DNA of 64,000 bases from Calamus simplicifolius (Eukaryota; Streptophyta; Magnoliopsida; Arecales; Arecaceae): assembly GCA_900491605.1 (NCBI GenBank), contig UESW01003900.1, forward strand, positions 626,932-690,931. The letters run 5' to 3'. The position numbers were made by a program, and so were the translations under genes. The notes below the pieces were generated by a model. It was not told the origin of the DNA, did no database searches, and was given only the letters and a program-made list of their open reading frames with translations. Positions 33,965 to 45,699 of this stretch are shown here, one piece after another (the stretch's first letter is position 1; every line of letters begins with the position of its first letter).

Positions 33965-35220
33965 ATGGATAAAATAATCAAGAAATTAACTAAGGTTCAG
34001 AAACCTGGTGAGATAGAAAAGATAGGAATTAATGACCTTGAAGATCAAGACTTTTATTAAGAAAACATAACCATACTAACCCAGTCTGCATCCAAGATTG
34101 AAGCAGGCTTAGCAAATAATAAGATCCCAGCCATTAAGTATAGTCAAATTTATAAAAAAGAAAGCTTTGACTTCTTAGAAGACTGTAGAATCAAGACTGC
34201 AGAACATAGTCTACCCATTAGTTTAGAAAATGGTCAAACCAGCATTAGGCTACTTCGACAAGAGGACCTCCAGTCATTTACAACTAGATTTAAGTACCTT
34301 CATATAGCAGCTGTCTAGATTGCTATTATCCCAAACCACAGAATGGGCTTAGACAAACCAATATTCATAGCCCTCAAGGATGGCTTCTTTCATGAGGCCA
34401 AGGATGCAGCACTGAGCATCATTAGCACCAACATAACTGAGGGACCAATTTACTTCAAAAACTATCCCAATCTCAGTACAGAAATAGATAGAGCGATAAA
34501 AAACCTTTTGGTAATCGACATTACGATGTCAGGTTATGAGAACATAGAACCAGGATTTAATACCCTCACTTAGTATACATAATAGTTTATAAGATGATGA
34601 CAACCAGAGTAAATGCTAAAGGAATAAAGAAAACTCCAAAGCGACAAACGTTATTCCTAGCCACAAATAGTAAACAACAGTCAATAATACCCCAAATGTA
34701 TAATTGGAAGGAGGTAGAAATAAAAGACAATTGGACACTGAAACAAGTACAACCTCGTACAACCTCCTAGAAGATCAGTTAGACAAAATCAAATGATTAA
34801 TGAAATTATGCAGGATGATAAGGGAAATATCAATTATAGCTTCAAGAGGTCCTACAGCTTAAGAAACTTAATATAGGGATAGAAGAAGTCAGCAACACAA
34901 GTGTCAGAAATCTAAAGCTCAAAGGAGTCAACCTAGAATCTAATGTCCCAGACCTATTCTATGAAGACACAGACTATTCTTCGACTCACTCCCAGATGAT
35001 GGATGAAATTTCAAAACAATTCAACATGATTTCGAAGAGATTTGAAATCAATGAGGATAAGATCAAAAAAGAATTCTTAGCAGAATACAATAAAGCCAAA
35101 GTCAGATGGCTTTGGAAAGAAACAAGCCCAGGAATCAGAGTGGAGTTAAAACAAGAATATTACAGTTTCATAAACCTAAACCAATTAGAGATTCCTTATT
35201 TCACATGGCTAGAATAGATG
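33965..35220 (+). pseudogene. EPRV copy 2: movement-protein-like region
   Basis: Starts with ATG 33965 (MDKIIKKLTK), closed after about 30 codons by a stop near 34058. Further open pieces at 34343-34573 (FIALKDGFFHEAKDAALS) and 34996-35217. Frame changes near 34570, 34760 and 34870 break the rest. Same call as copy 1, positional and weak. Confidence 0.5.
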
Positions 35221-35879
35221 TGTACAAATAAGGAAATTATGGACAAATATCCTTTTAAATCCATAGGAATAGTCTGAAAAACTACCGATAGTAGAGGGAT
35301 CAACTCAGAACATATTCCTTTAGAAGAAAGTCAAGTTAACTTCAAGAATCGGATGATAATTGCCTCTCCTCTAAAATATATTAAACCAGAAGGTGAATAA
35401 ATAGATCAGTTAGCCACCACCAGTGAAGTTAGAAAGATAATCCAGCAGAATAACTATAGTAACCAACTCTTAAATACAATGTCAGGTCAGTTAAACCGAA
35501 TATAAAAAAGTCTCACCAAAGAACCTAAAGATTCTAAGATTATCCAAGAAATAAGATGCAAAAACCCATCTTCCAGATAGATAGTAGTTGGAAAAAAGAT
35601 TTTAGAAGCAAAGAAGATAGGATCGTAGATAAATTAACAAATAAACTTAAAGGAATTAGATTAAATATGATATCAGCCCCGGAATCATCAGATGATCACA
35701 TTAATAAAATTCAGAAATATGGAAAACAACCATATTAATATACTCAAAAAAATCATTATCCTAGGCCAACCCCTCCAGATATCCAGTTTGAAGAAAGAAA
35801 AGACTTTAAGAAAGAAGTTTACAGTAGTGATGTAGTCTATGAATGGAATATAGATGGCATGTCAGAAAGAGAAATTTAG

Positions 35880-37160
35880 AACCTTTTATTAGAAATGACC
35901 ATGGCCGTAGGAGCCCAGAGGGCTGCCAACAACAATGAAGAAAACTGTGTAAAAATATTAGTTCAAAGATTTTCTGGACAATTAGAAGGATGGCGGGCTA
36001 GATATCTCACCCAGGAAGAAAGAATAGAGATAATAACCAGCAAAAAATCATAATTAAACCAAACTCCTCAGCAGCCTCAGAAGAACCTAATGGCACGGAA
36101 ACCCTAATCCAGGCAATCTACAGACATTTTATATGATCAAAAGATCAAAAATAAGAAAGTAATAAAATGCTCTTAATGAGACTTAGGTGTCCAAAGATGC
36201 AAGATTTCAGATGATATAAAGACACTTTTCTCTGTAGAGTTCTAGAAAGGGAAGATTGTAAATCCCCTTTCTGGAAAGAAAAATTTATCTCAGAATTACC
36301 TAGTCTGTTCTCAGAAAAGGTAAACAATGCATTAACAGAAGAATGCAAAGGAAGAATTGAATGGAAAAAGTTACTTATGGAGACATCTGTAGTATCATCA
36401 AAAGAACAACACTAAGAATGTGCACAGAAATGAAACTATAGTCCAAGTTAAAGAGAGATGAAATTACGACAAGAAAGGAACTTGGCAGGTTTTGTGAACA
36501 ATATGGCTGTGAGATCCTTATCCCTCCTTCAAAGGAAAAAAGAAGGAGAAGGATGAAGTATTCTAAATATTATAAATATAAACCTAGGCAAAGAGATTTT
36601 TCTAATAGAAAAGAGAGAAGGCCTAGAAACCCAGAACGAAGAAAATTCACTTATTAGAAAGAGAAAGACTAGAATTCAGGCGCAAACAATAGAAAAGCCC
36701 GACCTGCTTTAAGTGTGGAAAGAAGGGACACTATAGTAATAAATGCAAAAAAATCTCCCAAATCCAAGAGTTAGAGATAATAGACGAACAGAAGAAGAAA
36801 ATATTAGAAATCATAATATCAGACAGTGAGAAAAACTCAAGTTCTTTCTCAGAATATAGTACAATAGAAGACAAGATCAGGCTAATAGAAGAAGAAAGTG
36901 AGAGTTAATTAGAAATAGAAGAATCATCTTTAGAAGAGATAGATGGAATTAATCTATGTAAATGTACAGAAAAACTCAAGATTAATATGATAAGAAACAA
37001 AAAGAGCGACTTACTCATCGATCTCATTGGAGAGATTGATGATCCAGAATTAAGGAAGGACTATATAGAAAAACTTAAGAAAGAATTACAACCTAGACCC
37101 AGAAAAGAAATATTAAGTCTACCTGAAATAATCAAAGAAAAGGAATAAGAAGAAAAAATT
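35880..37160 (+). pseudogene. EPRV copy 2: coat-protein region
   Basis: Counterpart of 28100-29320, with no open stretch over 67 codons. The CCHC knuckle is still readable near 36697-36750 (TCFKCGKKGHYSNKC), and the acidic tail follows. Stops and frame changes near 36137, 36365, 36440 and 36655 break it. The linker before it (35218-35880) carries a 60-codon open piece at 35556-35738. Confidence 0.7.
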
Positions 37161-37309
37161 AGGGCAGATCCAATTTGCCAGCTTAGAGAGGAAATTGAAC
37201 AGATAAAACAGGAAATCAGAATACTAAAATCATAGATAGGTCAACTAAAAACACCGGACAAAGGAAAAGAGATTCTCCAAGAAATAGAAATAGAAGCTAA
37301 ACAAGATAA

Positions 37310-37860
37310 TTATTTAAACAAAATCACGACAATAGAAACACAAAAATGGTATATTAAAATCACCCTAATTGTTGGAAATGAAAATAGAGAAGTTTGTGCC
37401 CTTGTCGATTCAGGGGCAAACATGAATTGCATGCCAAGAGGATTGTTCCCGAAAGATTATTATAAGAAAACGTCAACAGACCTTTATACAATAAACAATG
37501 AAAGCCTTGAAGTTAAATATAAAATCCTAATGTACACATATGCCAAGAAAACATTTTTTTTAAAACAACCTTCATCATAGTTAATAATATTCATACAGTC
37601 ATCCTAGGATCGCCATTTCTGACACTCCTTTATGGGATGGAGATCAATGAAGAAGGAATAACCACCTATGTTCTAGGAAAACCAATCACTTTTAGATTTA
37701 TAAACCCCATCCGAACCAAAGAAGTTAGCTTACTAAAGGACCTTAGCATCCAAAAAATTCAGTCCTTAGAAAATAAGGAGTAACAACTTCTGAACCTTAA
37801 AGAAGAATTTAAAATAAGTAGAATAGAAAACCAATTACAGATATCATTATGATAAAATAA
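37310..37860 (+). pseudogene. EPRV copy 2: aspartic protease region
   Basis: Active-site segment CALVDSGANMNCMP near 37397-37440 keeps DSG. A one-base loss near 37528 breaks the frame. The ILGSPF-like second patch lies near 37602. Confidence 0.75.
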
Positions 37861-37899
37861 AATAAAAGAAATTCAAGAAAAAATATAAAAAGAATTATG

Positions 37900-39322
37900 C
37901 AGTCAAAACTCCACAGTCTTTTGGAATGTAAAGAAACATCAGGTCTCCTTACCGTACATTAAGAATTTCAAAGAAACCGAAATTCCTACAAAGGCAAGGC
38001 CTATACAAATGAATCTAGAACTACTAGAATATTGCAAAAAGGAGATAGCAAGCCTCTTAAATAACAAACTTATTAGACCAAGTAAGTCTTTATGGTCATC
38101 TTCAGCCTTTTATATTTAGAAAGCCTTAGAACTAGAAAGAGGAATACCTAGACTAGTCATAAATTATAAGCCTTTAAATAAAGTTTTAGAATGGATTAGA
38201 TACATTATACCTAATAAAAGGACATGTTGTCTAGGCTATATAAAGCAAGAATATTCTTAAAATTTGACATGAAATCTGGATTTTGGCAAGTCCAGCAGAT
38301 CACTGAAACAGATAGATATAAGACAGCCTTTACAGTACCCTTCGGACATTATGAATGGAACGTAATGCCCTTTGGATTAAAGAATGCCCCTAGTGAATTT
38401 CAGAATATGATGAACGAAATCTTTAATCAATATACTCAATTTATAATTGTTTACATCGACGATGTCCTTATCTTCTCAGAAGACCTAGGACAAAATGTTA
38501 AGCATATCAGGCTCTTTCATAACTTAGCAAAACAAAATGGGTTAGTAATCTCAGCACCCAAGATAAAAATCTTTCAGACTAGAATCAGATTCTTAAGACA
38601 CTATATCTTCTAGGGGACTATTAAGCCCATTGAAAGGTCAATAAAGTTCGCTGACAATTTTCCAGATGAAATCAGGCAAAAAACCCAACTGCAAAGATTT
38701 CTAGGGTGCATAAATTATGTAGCAGATTTTATTCAAAATATTAGAATTATCCTGGAACCCTTTGTACGCCCAATTGAGGAAAAGAAAAACTGGTTGGACA
38801 GAAAAAGAGACACAAGTTGTTAGAAAGGTAAAAGCCTTAGTTAAAACTCTCCCTTGCCTAGGACTACTCGATCCGACAGCCTTGGTCATCGTAGAAACAG
38901 ACAACTCAGACATAGGATTTGGAGGAATCCTCAAACAAAAGATCAAAGATAAAGAAACCTTAGTTAAATACCATTTAGGAATCTAGAATAATACCCAAGA
39001 AAATTACAGCACAGTAAAAAAGGAAGTTTTAGCAATCGTCTCTTGTATTCAGAAATTTCAAGATGATTTGTATTTCAAAAAGTTTCTACTCAGAATTGAC
39101 TGTAAACTAGCAAAAGAAATCCTGGAAAAGGATATTAAAAATCTTGTTTCAAAACATATTTTCGCAAGATGGCAAGCAGTTTTATCTGTATTTGATTTTG
39201 AAATTGAGTTTCAGAGAGGAACAAAAAATTGTTTGGCAGACTTTCTGACCCAAGAGTTTCTTACAAAAAAAATAAGATGTCAGAAAAACCCTGGACCAAA
39301 TCCTCTTATGCCAAACCAATAA
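37900..39322 (+). pseudogene. EPRV copy 2: reverse transcriptase and RNase H
   Basis: RT piece 38224-38613 has KFDMKSGFWQVQ, PFGLKNAPSEFQN and IVYIDDVLIFSED with both catalytic Asp residues. RNase H pieces are 38762-38986 (ETDNSDIGFGGIL, where the second residue of the ETDAS patch is changed) and 39068-39322. Stops near 38118, 38611 and 38984 break it. Confidence 0.87.
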
Positions 39323-40460
39323 CCTTGGCACCCCTCTCAGCACTTGCACCTCTCAGTAACCGATACATAGTCTTAGCGTCACCCTCTCAAAGTTACTCAC
39401 AAGTCACCCAAAAATGTTCTCCTCCTAGTCCTAGTATTACACCCGAACAGATCAAATCTAGCCCAAGAAGACAACCTTCTTTTAACCCTTATTTCAGTAA
39501 AAACTGCTCATTGACAGTCACACAACTAGAAAAGGATGAAGTAGATGACACCAGAAACCCTAAATTATTCAGAATTTTCCCCTCAGTCAATGAAAAAATT
39601 GTCCAGTATCATCTACCTAGAGGTTACCAAAATCTCTTGAAGACTCAATAGTATTATGAGTTTATCCTCGTAGATACAGACTCAGCAGATGTGACCCATA
39701 AACCATAACAAAACTCAAAAACAGTAGCCTACTCTAAGTGTAAAATCAAAAAATTTATTACAAAAGAAGAATGGGGAAACCCATACAAAGCCAGAACATT
39801 TTTCCAGAGGTATTCACCCCCTCAGTATAACTACTTCGACTATCAAGAAGCATGGTATTAAGCATTCTACCTCAGACCCACAGACCATAGCTGGTTCTTC
39901 AGCTTTTGTCAGAAATTCAACAAGAAAATCCCGAGTTGGACTCATTAGTGGTGGGTTTACTTTGGGTTAACCAAAGACATACTTTCAGAATTAGCACAGA
40001 AAGGATGGGACTATTTCCACGAGAACCTGAAAACAACATTCTATGGAAACAAATTCATAATGTTTATAGTTGAATTCCAAGTCCCATGGATTGTGGGATG
40101 GGATTTGGCTATCAGTCCATCCATGGACCACTAGTTCCCTTTAACATTAGAAAAATGATTTAGAATTAAGTAGTGGAAGAATTTCCTATTTGGAGAATGA
40201 TTGTTAGCCAGTAACATCAGCAAGTGGCTCATTACTTATGATAATCTCGGATAATTTCCTAAAACAGAAAAAAGTACAGTTCCTCCATTAGCAGCCAAAA
40301 CTCTCAGTTAAAGAGAACTGAAGAAAAAATTACTTGATGAAATATCCCAATTAGGGGACTCAGATGAAGATGAAGACATTGGATCATCACAACTAGCACT
40401 TACAAACTAGATATGTTTGCAAGATGCTCAGGATCCTTATGAGGATTACGACATAAAATC
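39277..40460 (+). pseudogene. EPRV copy 2: second ORF, unknown function
   Basis: ATG at 39277-39279 within the RNase H end, as in copy 1. The open piece 39229-39651 covers the Pro/Ser-rich N-terminus to the HLPRGYQN segment. A TAG near 39649 and later stops break the rest of the domain. Confidence 0.6.
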
Positions 40461-40682
40461 CATCATACCCTACAGACAGCCAGTACTCTCCATCAATAGT
40501 CATCAGGCCTTATCCTCAAGGCATCTCTCAGTAGTTCATGCATGTGAAGCTCCAGTCCTTCTGCCAACAGTTAGTACACTCTATCGACAGCAATCAAGGC
40601 CTTATCCTCAAGGCATCTCTCAATAGTTCACACATGTGAAGCTCCAGTCTCTCTGCCGACAACCACTCAGCACTCAGTATGC

Positions 40683-40723
40683 CGGACTAAATCCCTGGGT
40701 TTGGCTCTGATACCATTACTGAC
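40683..40723 (-). mobile_element. EPRV copy 3, leader end left of gypsy F
   Basis: Complement of the primer site and first leader bases. Perfect TGGTATCAGAGCC on minus at 40703-40715, followed by AAACCCAGGGATTTAGTCC as in 33388-33410. It is joined tail to tail with copy 2 at 40682/40683, and F cuts it from the rest of copy 3. Confidence 0.8.
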
Positions 40724-41568
40724 TGTTGAGGGGTAAAATTGCCATTACATTAATAATTGTGCAAGAGGTTAGGATCAACCCTGAACCCTGACTCTCACTC
40801 GATATGCAATGCCCGCTAGAAATGAGCTAGCCAGCTATCCACCGTGCCTCGCCAGCCAAGCTATCCACCGTGCCTCGCCAGTCGAGCTATCCACCGTGCC
40901 TCGCCAGCTGTGCTATCCACTATGCTTTGGTCCTAGTCTGAGCTATCCTTATACCTCGGTCCTAGTCTAAGCTATTCTTATGCCCTAGCCAGACCAGGGC
41001 ACTCAAGCACCTCTGTGGAATCTAGCGCGGGAGAGTTTAAATTCGTAAGATTCCAAACAAAAATCAAACATGAGAGTGGCCTAGAGCCCTGGAGCCTACA
41101 CAATCGCCGAATCTCAAGACATCAACTAGCTCTCCTAGTCGTCGATCCTCTAACCAACAAGGTACAAATCTTACTGACCTCATAACAAACTGGATTCAAA
41201 TCCTAACAGCTTTTGGACCCATGACACCTCCAAGGAATCAAGTGATCGTCTATAAATACGACCATCTTTCAACTTCTCAGGTATGCGTACTTCCTTACTC
41301 ACCCACTCTCCATCCACCCTTGCTCACCCCTTCTGCCATTAATGCTCTGCTCAGAGCTCTCGAAAGGCCACACTGGAAGACTCTTTAGCAGGAGCCTTCT
41401 CTCCATATTTGTTTGCTGTTGATCTCCATTGACTTGAGCCTCGGAGGGTCTTCTGCAGAGGGCCACCCCCAATGCCTCTCGCATGAGGACTATTTTGCAG
41501 GTCCAACCAGGAGGGAGCCCACTCTAAAGCTCGATCGCGCCCGAGTTGGAGGATAGATTTCAGCAACA
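40724..41568 (+). repeat. 5' LTR of element F
   Basis: 845 bp with TATA box TATAAATACG at 41251. Contains three to four units of about 27 bp (GAGCTATCCACCGTGCCTCG) at 40840-40935. Confidence 0.95.
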
Positions 41569-41571
41569 ACA

Positions 41572-41592
41572 AATTGGTGCTAGATGAAGGGC
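41572..41592 (+). other. Primer binding site of element F
   Basis: ATTGGTGCTAGATGAAGGGC lies a few bases inside the LTR. It resembles the TTGGCGC-type sites of plant gypsy elements. The tRNA is not identified. Confidence 0.65.
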
Positions 41593-41611
41593 CCTCAAGT
41601 CCCATAAACTT

Positions 41612-43194
41612 GTGATCCAGGAGATAAGGGTCTCGATCTTGAAGAGAACCTCTCCCTTGGCCAATCAAAGAAAGGCTACTTCTGAAGCCCGAGACCAGGT
41701 TGCCTCCCAAAGACCTGATCCGGTGAGCAGTATAGCACCGCTGCCACCGCCAATTGAGACTCCATTGCCACCGAGGGCCCCAGTGACCAAGGACCAGTTT
41801 GCCTCACTGGTCTAGCAGGTCCAAGCTCTGGCCCATCTGATCTAGGGGCACTTTGAAGCTCTCCGTCCAGCTGCTCCTACTCCGCACCTTCCTGAGGAGA
41901 ACGCGATCCCTGTTTATCCAGTGATCTCTTCTTCCGGCCCGCATGGGGTTGCAGACCCCCCTCGTTGCCCTAAGGGAGCTGAGCCAGCCCCCCAAGGGGT
42001 CTGCGGCAAGGATCTTCCCAGATTTTGGTGGGCCTGATCCCTCTCTCCGGTATTCTCTCGTCATGACTCGACACCGTCTTAGTATTCTCCTCGCCTAGCC
42101 CCTCCTACTTCCCTAAGGAGGAGATCCGCCGACAACTTCGGGAGATGCGTCAGCATAAGGCGGAGCAGGGCATCCCCTTTTCCAAGGAGATCATGGGGGA
42201 AGTGATTCCATCCCACGTCAAGTTTCCCACCATTGAGCCCTATCATGGATCCTTCGATCCCGACGACCACCTCAGTAGCTTCCAATCGATCATGATGTTC
42301 CATGGGGCATCAGATGCGATCCTCTACCGTGCCTTCCCTTCCACCCTTAGGGGGTCCGCTCGAACCTGGTTTAATGCCTTAAAACCAGGTTTCGTTGGTT
42401 CATTTGATGAGCTAAGCTGCCTCTTCATCAGCCAGTTCATCAGCAGCCATCATCACCGATGGAGATTTGACTCCCTCTCCAAGGTTAAGCAGAGAGAGGG
42501 GGAGTCCCTGAAGAACTACCTCGGCCGTTTCAATACGATCTTGCTGGAAGTGGATCACCTTAACCATGAGGTGGCCATGTCCTCCCTAGCAGGCAGAGTA
42601 TTGAAGGAGAGTGATTTTTACCTAGCGTTGGAGGTCAGCTACCCTCTGAACCTCTCCGATATGATGGCCCTAGCGGACAAGTATGCCAGAGTCGAGGAAT
42701 CACAAAGAGCTGCCTGTGCCAAACTGGCAAGGAAGAAGGAGCCCAAGGGCTCGGACAAACACCGATATGCTCACCGGCCGAGCCCACCTCGCCGCCAGAG
42801 GGTTCCTTCGCCGCCGTCGAGGAACCGCACCAAGAGCCCACCTAGGAGGTTCAACCAGTTCACCTTGCTCATTGCCCTAAGGGTGGAGATCCTCATGGAG
42901 ATAGAGCATCAACTCCCTCGACCACCTCCTCTCCGAGGGAATGCGGCCCGGAGAGACCCCACCAAATATTGCCGCTACCATCGGGACCATGGCCACGACA
43001 TCGAGGAGTGCTGGCAGCTGAAGAACGAAATTGAGAGGCTCATCCAGCGGGGTAGGCTGGACCAATTCAGGAGAGCACCCAAGCCAAGGAATGGGGGTGA
43101 CCGCCAGCCCGAGCCCCAACAGCCTCCTCCTCCGAATCCACCGGTCTCCGGTCACATCAATGTGATTGAAGCGGTCGGTAGTCTGTCGAGCTAG
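41612..43194 (+). pseudogene. gag: Element F gag
   Basis: The N-terminal Pro-rich part (41612-41815) is closed by TAG at 41813-41815, and further stops and a frame change lie before 42130. Main open piece 42145-43194, 349 codons: a retrotransposon gag core (residues about 20-195, FPTIEPYHGSFDPDDHL, RTWFNALKP, YLGRFNTILLEV), a basic Arg/Pro linker, and a Cys/His patch (CRYHRDHGHDIEECWQLK, residues about 275-292) typical of gypsy gag. It ends in a Pro-rich tail before the protease. Confidence 0.92.
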
Positions 43195-43215
43195 CGGGAT
43201 GATGAAGAAGGTTCA

Positions 43216-43740
43216 GTGCCAAAGAGAGCACGGACTAATGAGCTCTCCTTCTTCGACAATGACCTCCAAAAGATACAGTTCCTGCATGATGATGCGTTGG
43301 TTGTACCCCTCAATCTGAACAATTATGATGTAGACCAGATCCTTATTGATAGTGGAAGCTCTGTCAATGTTTTGTATCTCAATATGTTTGTGCAGATAAA
43401 AATGCTTATGGAGAATCTCCGAGCCGTGGACTCCACTCTAATGGAGTTCACCAGCGATGTTATTACCCCAGAGGGGGTCGTGACCTTGACGGTCCATGCG
43501 GGAACTTGGCCTTGCGTTGCCACTGTTCACACAGATTTCCTGGTGACCAAACTTCGGTCACCATACAATGCAATCTTTGGGAGACCTGGCCTGATGTCCC
43601 TTGGAGCTACTATCTCCATCCCGCATCTAGCAATGAAGTTTCCTACCGGATGGGGAGTGGGAGTAGTTCGAGGAAGCCAAGCTATAGCTCGATAGTGCTT
43701 CGTCACCAGCCTTCAGTCCAAACTGCCCGAGGTTGATGGG
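43216..43740 (+). pseudogene. pol: Element F protease
   Basis: Open piece 43216-43695. Aspartic protease motif DQILIDSGSSVNVLY at residues about 40-54 with the catalytic DSG, and the second patch YNAIFGRPGL near residue 117. It processes gag-pol. A stop (TAG at 43693-43695, in the AIAR-stop-CF context) separates it from RT. Confidence 0.9.
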
Positions 43741-45060
43741 CTGGATGCTCGGGAGGATTTTGCTGAGCAATGGGGAGAACCAGCCGAAGAGCTAAAGAAG
43801 GTACCGCTAGATGAAGCTCGGCCTGACCAAACCATAAAGATCGGGTCACAACTGAAAGGGAAGCCTCGGCTGGAGCTGATCGACTTCCTTCGAAGGAATG
43901 CTGATATCTTCGCCTGGTCTGCTTTTGATATGCCGAGAATCAGCCCAGACGTTCTCGTCCACTGTCTTAATGTGGACGAAATGTCCCAGCCCGTAAAACA
44001 GAAGAAAAGGAGTTTCGTCCCTGAGCGACAGAAGGCAATTGAGGAAGAAGTTAACAAACTTATCAAGGCAAATTTCATTCGGGAGGTAAAGTATCCTAAC
44101 TGGTTGTCGAATGTCATCATGGTAAAGAAGTCGAACGGTAAGTGGCGGATCTGCATCGACTTCACCGACCTCAACAAAGCATGCCCGAAGGATAGTTTTC
44201 CTCTCCCTCAGATCGACCAACTTGTAGATGCTACCTTAGGTCATCAGATGCTGACCTTCATGGATGCCTATTTGGGCTACAACCAAATCCAAATGACGCC
44301 CGAGGATGAAGAGAAGACCGCCTTCATAACTGACCGAGGTACTTATTGTTACCGTGTCATGCCTTTTGGTCTAAAAAATGCAGGTGCTACTTACCAAAGG
44401 TTAGTTAACAAGGTCTTCAAGGAGCAAATCGGCCGAAACATGGAGGTATATGTTGACGACATGCTGGTCAAAAGCAAAGAAGCATCCCAGCACATTGAGG
44501 ATCTCTCTGAGAGCTTCGCAATGCTATGAAAATATCGGATGAAGCTCAACCCAACTAAGTACGCCTTCGGCGTCAATTCTGGAAAGTTTCTGGGCTTCAT
44601 GGTTTCTCAGCGAGGCATTGAGGCCAATCCGCAGAAGATTCAGGCCCTTCGACAAATGGCGCCCCCAGCGTCTATCAAAGAGGTCCAGCGCTTGATTGGT
44701 AGGATTGCGGCCCTCAACCGCTTCGTGGCCCGGTCAGCTGAGATATGCCTTTCTTTCTTTAAAGCTCTCCGATCAGCCAAGAATTTCCAATGGTCTCCCG
44801 AGTGTCAGAAATCGTTCGAGGACCTCAAGAGGTATCTCGGCTCGCCACCCCTCCTTAGCAGTCTAAATCTGTGGGAAATGTTGTTTCAGTACTTGGCAGT
44901 TTTGGAGGGTGTAGTTGGCTTAGTGTTGGTCAGAGAAGAGAATAAGACCCAAAAGTCGATCTATTATGTCAGCAAACTACTCCGAGATGCTGAGACAAGG
45001 TACACCAAGATCGAGAAGTTGGTTTTGGCCATGGTAACATCGGTTTGAAGGCTGCGACTG
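43741..45060 (+). pseudogene. pol: Element F reverse transcriptase and first RNase H
   Basis: RT in pieces 43930-44529 and 44539-45048. NGKWRICIDFTDLNKACPKD, FMDAYLGYNQIQM, VMPFGLKNAGATYQRL and the catalytic VYVDDMLVKS are intact. The thumb and connection follow (LNPTKYAFGVNSGKFLGF), then RNase H (YYVSKLLRDAETRYTKIEKLVLAMV). In-frame TGA codons at 44527-44529 and 45046-45048 break it. Confidence 0.93.
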
Positions 45061-45078
45061 TATTTCCAGGCACATTCT

Positions 45079-45699
45079 GTGACGGTCCTTATCGACCAAC
45101 CCATCAAAGCGGTGGTCCATCATTCGGAGACATCAAGGAGACTGGCTAAATGGGCCATCGAACTAAGCAAGCATGATATTCGATACCAACCTCGCCCGGC
45201 CATCAAAGCCCAGGTTCTAGCTGATTTCCTCCTCGAATGTACTATTCCGAAGGATGGCTCCACTCCAAACTCCTCTGAGCACCCAAGATCTGACATCCTG
45301 TGGCTGCTCCACGTTGATGGATCGTCTAATGCCAATGGCTCCGGCGCTGGCTTAATCCTCACCAGCCTAGAGGGGGCGACTTTCGAGTATGGCATTTGCT
45401 TCTCCTTCCTAGCCTCCAATAATGAAGCCGAGTATGAAGCTCTGCTCGCTAGACTCCGAATCGCTCGTGACCATAAAGTAAAGAAGTTGAATGCCTTTAC
45501 CAACTCTCAATTTGTAGCCAGTCACGTGCGGGGCGAGTTTGAGGCCCGAGAGCTGAACATGATTCGGTATCTCCAAGAGGTGCGGGACTTACTTTCCCAC
45601 TTCTCTGAATTTGAAGTCATTCAGATCCCAAGATCCGAGAATGCACGCGTCAATCTACTGTCTCGGCTAGTAACTACGGAATCGATGGATTCCGAGTGA
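45079..45699 (+). pseudogene. pol: Element F second (archaeal-like) RNase H
   Basis: 206-codon piece. After the end of the first RNase H (ETSRRLAKWAIELSKHDI) comes a second, complete RNase H fold: LHVDGSSNANGSGAGLIL, NNEAEYEALLARLRIA, NAFTNSQFVASHVRGEFEA and IQIPRSENARVNLLSRL. The first Asp and the Glu are present. The expected Asp of DSQL is Asn and that near the end (NARVNLLS) is also Asn, so it is probably inactive. A duplicate RNase H here is a Tat-lineage trait. Confidence 0.9.

Larger units (their letters stand above)
33375..40682 (+). mobile_element. Endogenous pararetrovirus copy 2
   Basis: Head-to-tail continuation of copy 1 with no host DNA between. By eye it is very similar to copy 1 throughout. 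It keeps leader, all domains and the second ORF, and stops at 40682 inside the 3' repeat region, about 540 bp before the primer site would recur. Beyond 40682 the sequence becomes the complement of EPRV leader (copy 3). Confidence 0.82.

Noticed and set aside
41299..41710. Minus ORFs of 61-119 codons across the 5' LTR edge of F, repeated near 55060-55260
   Set aside because: They sit in the LTR and primer-site region and read against gag. The second occurrence is simply the other LTR.
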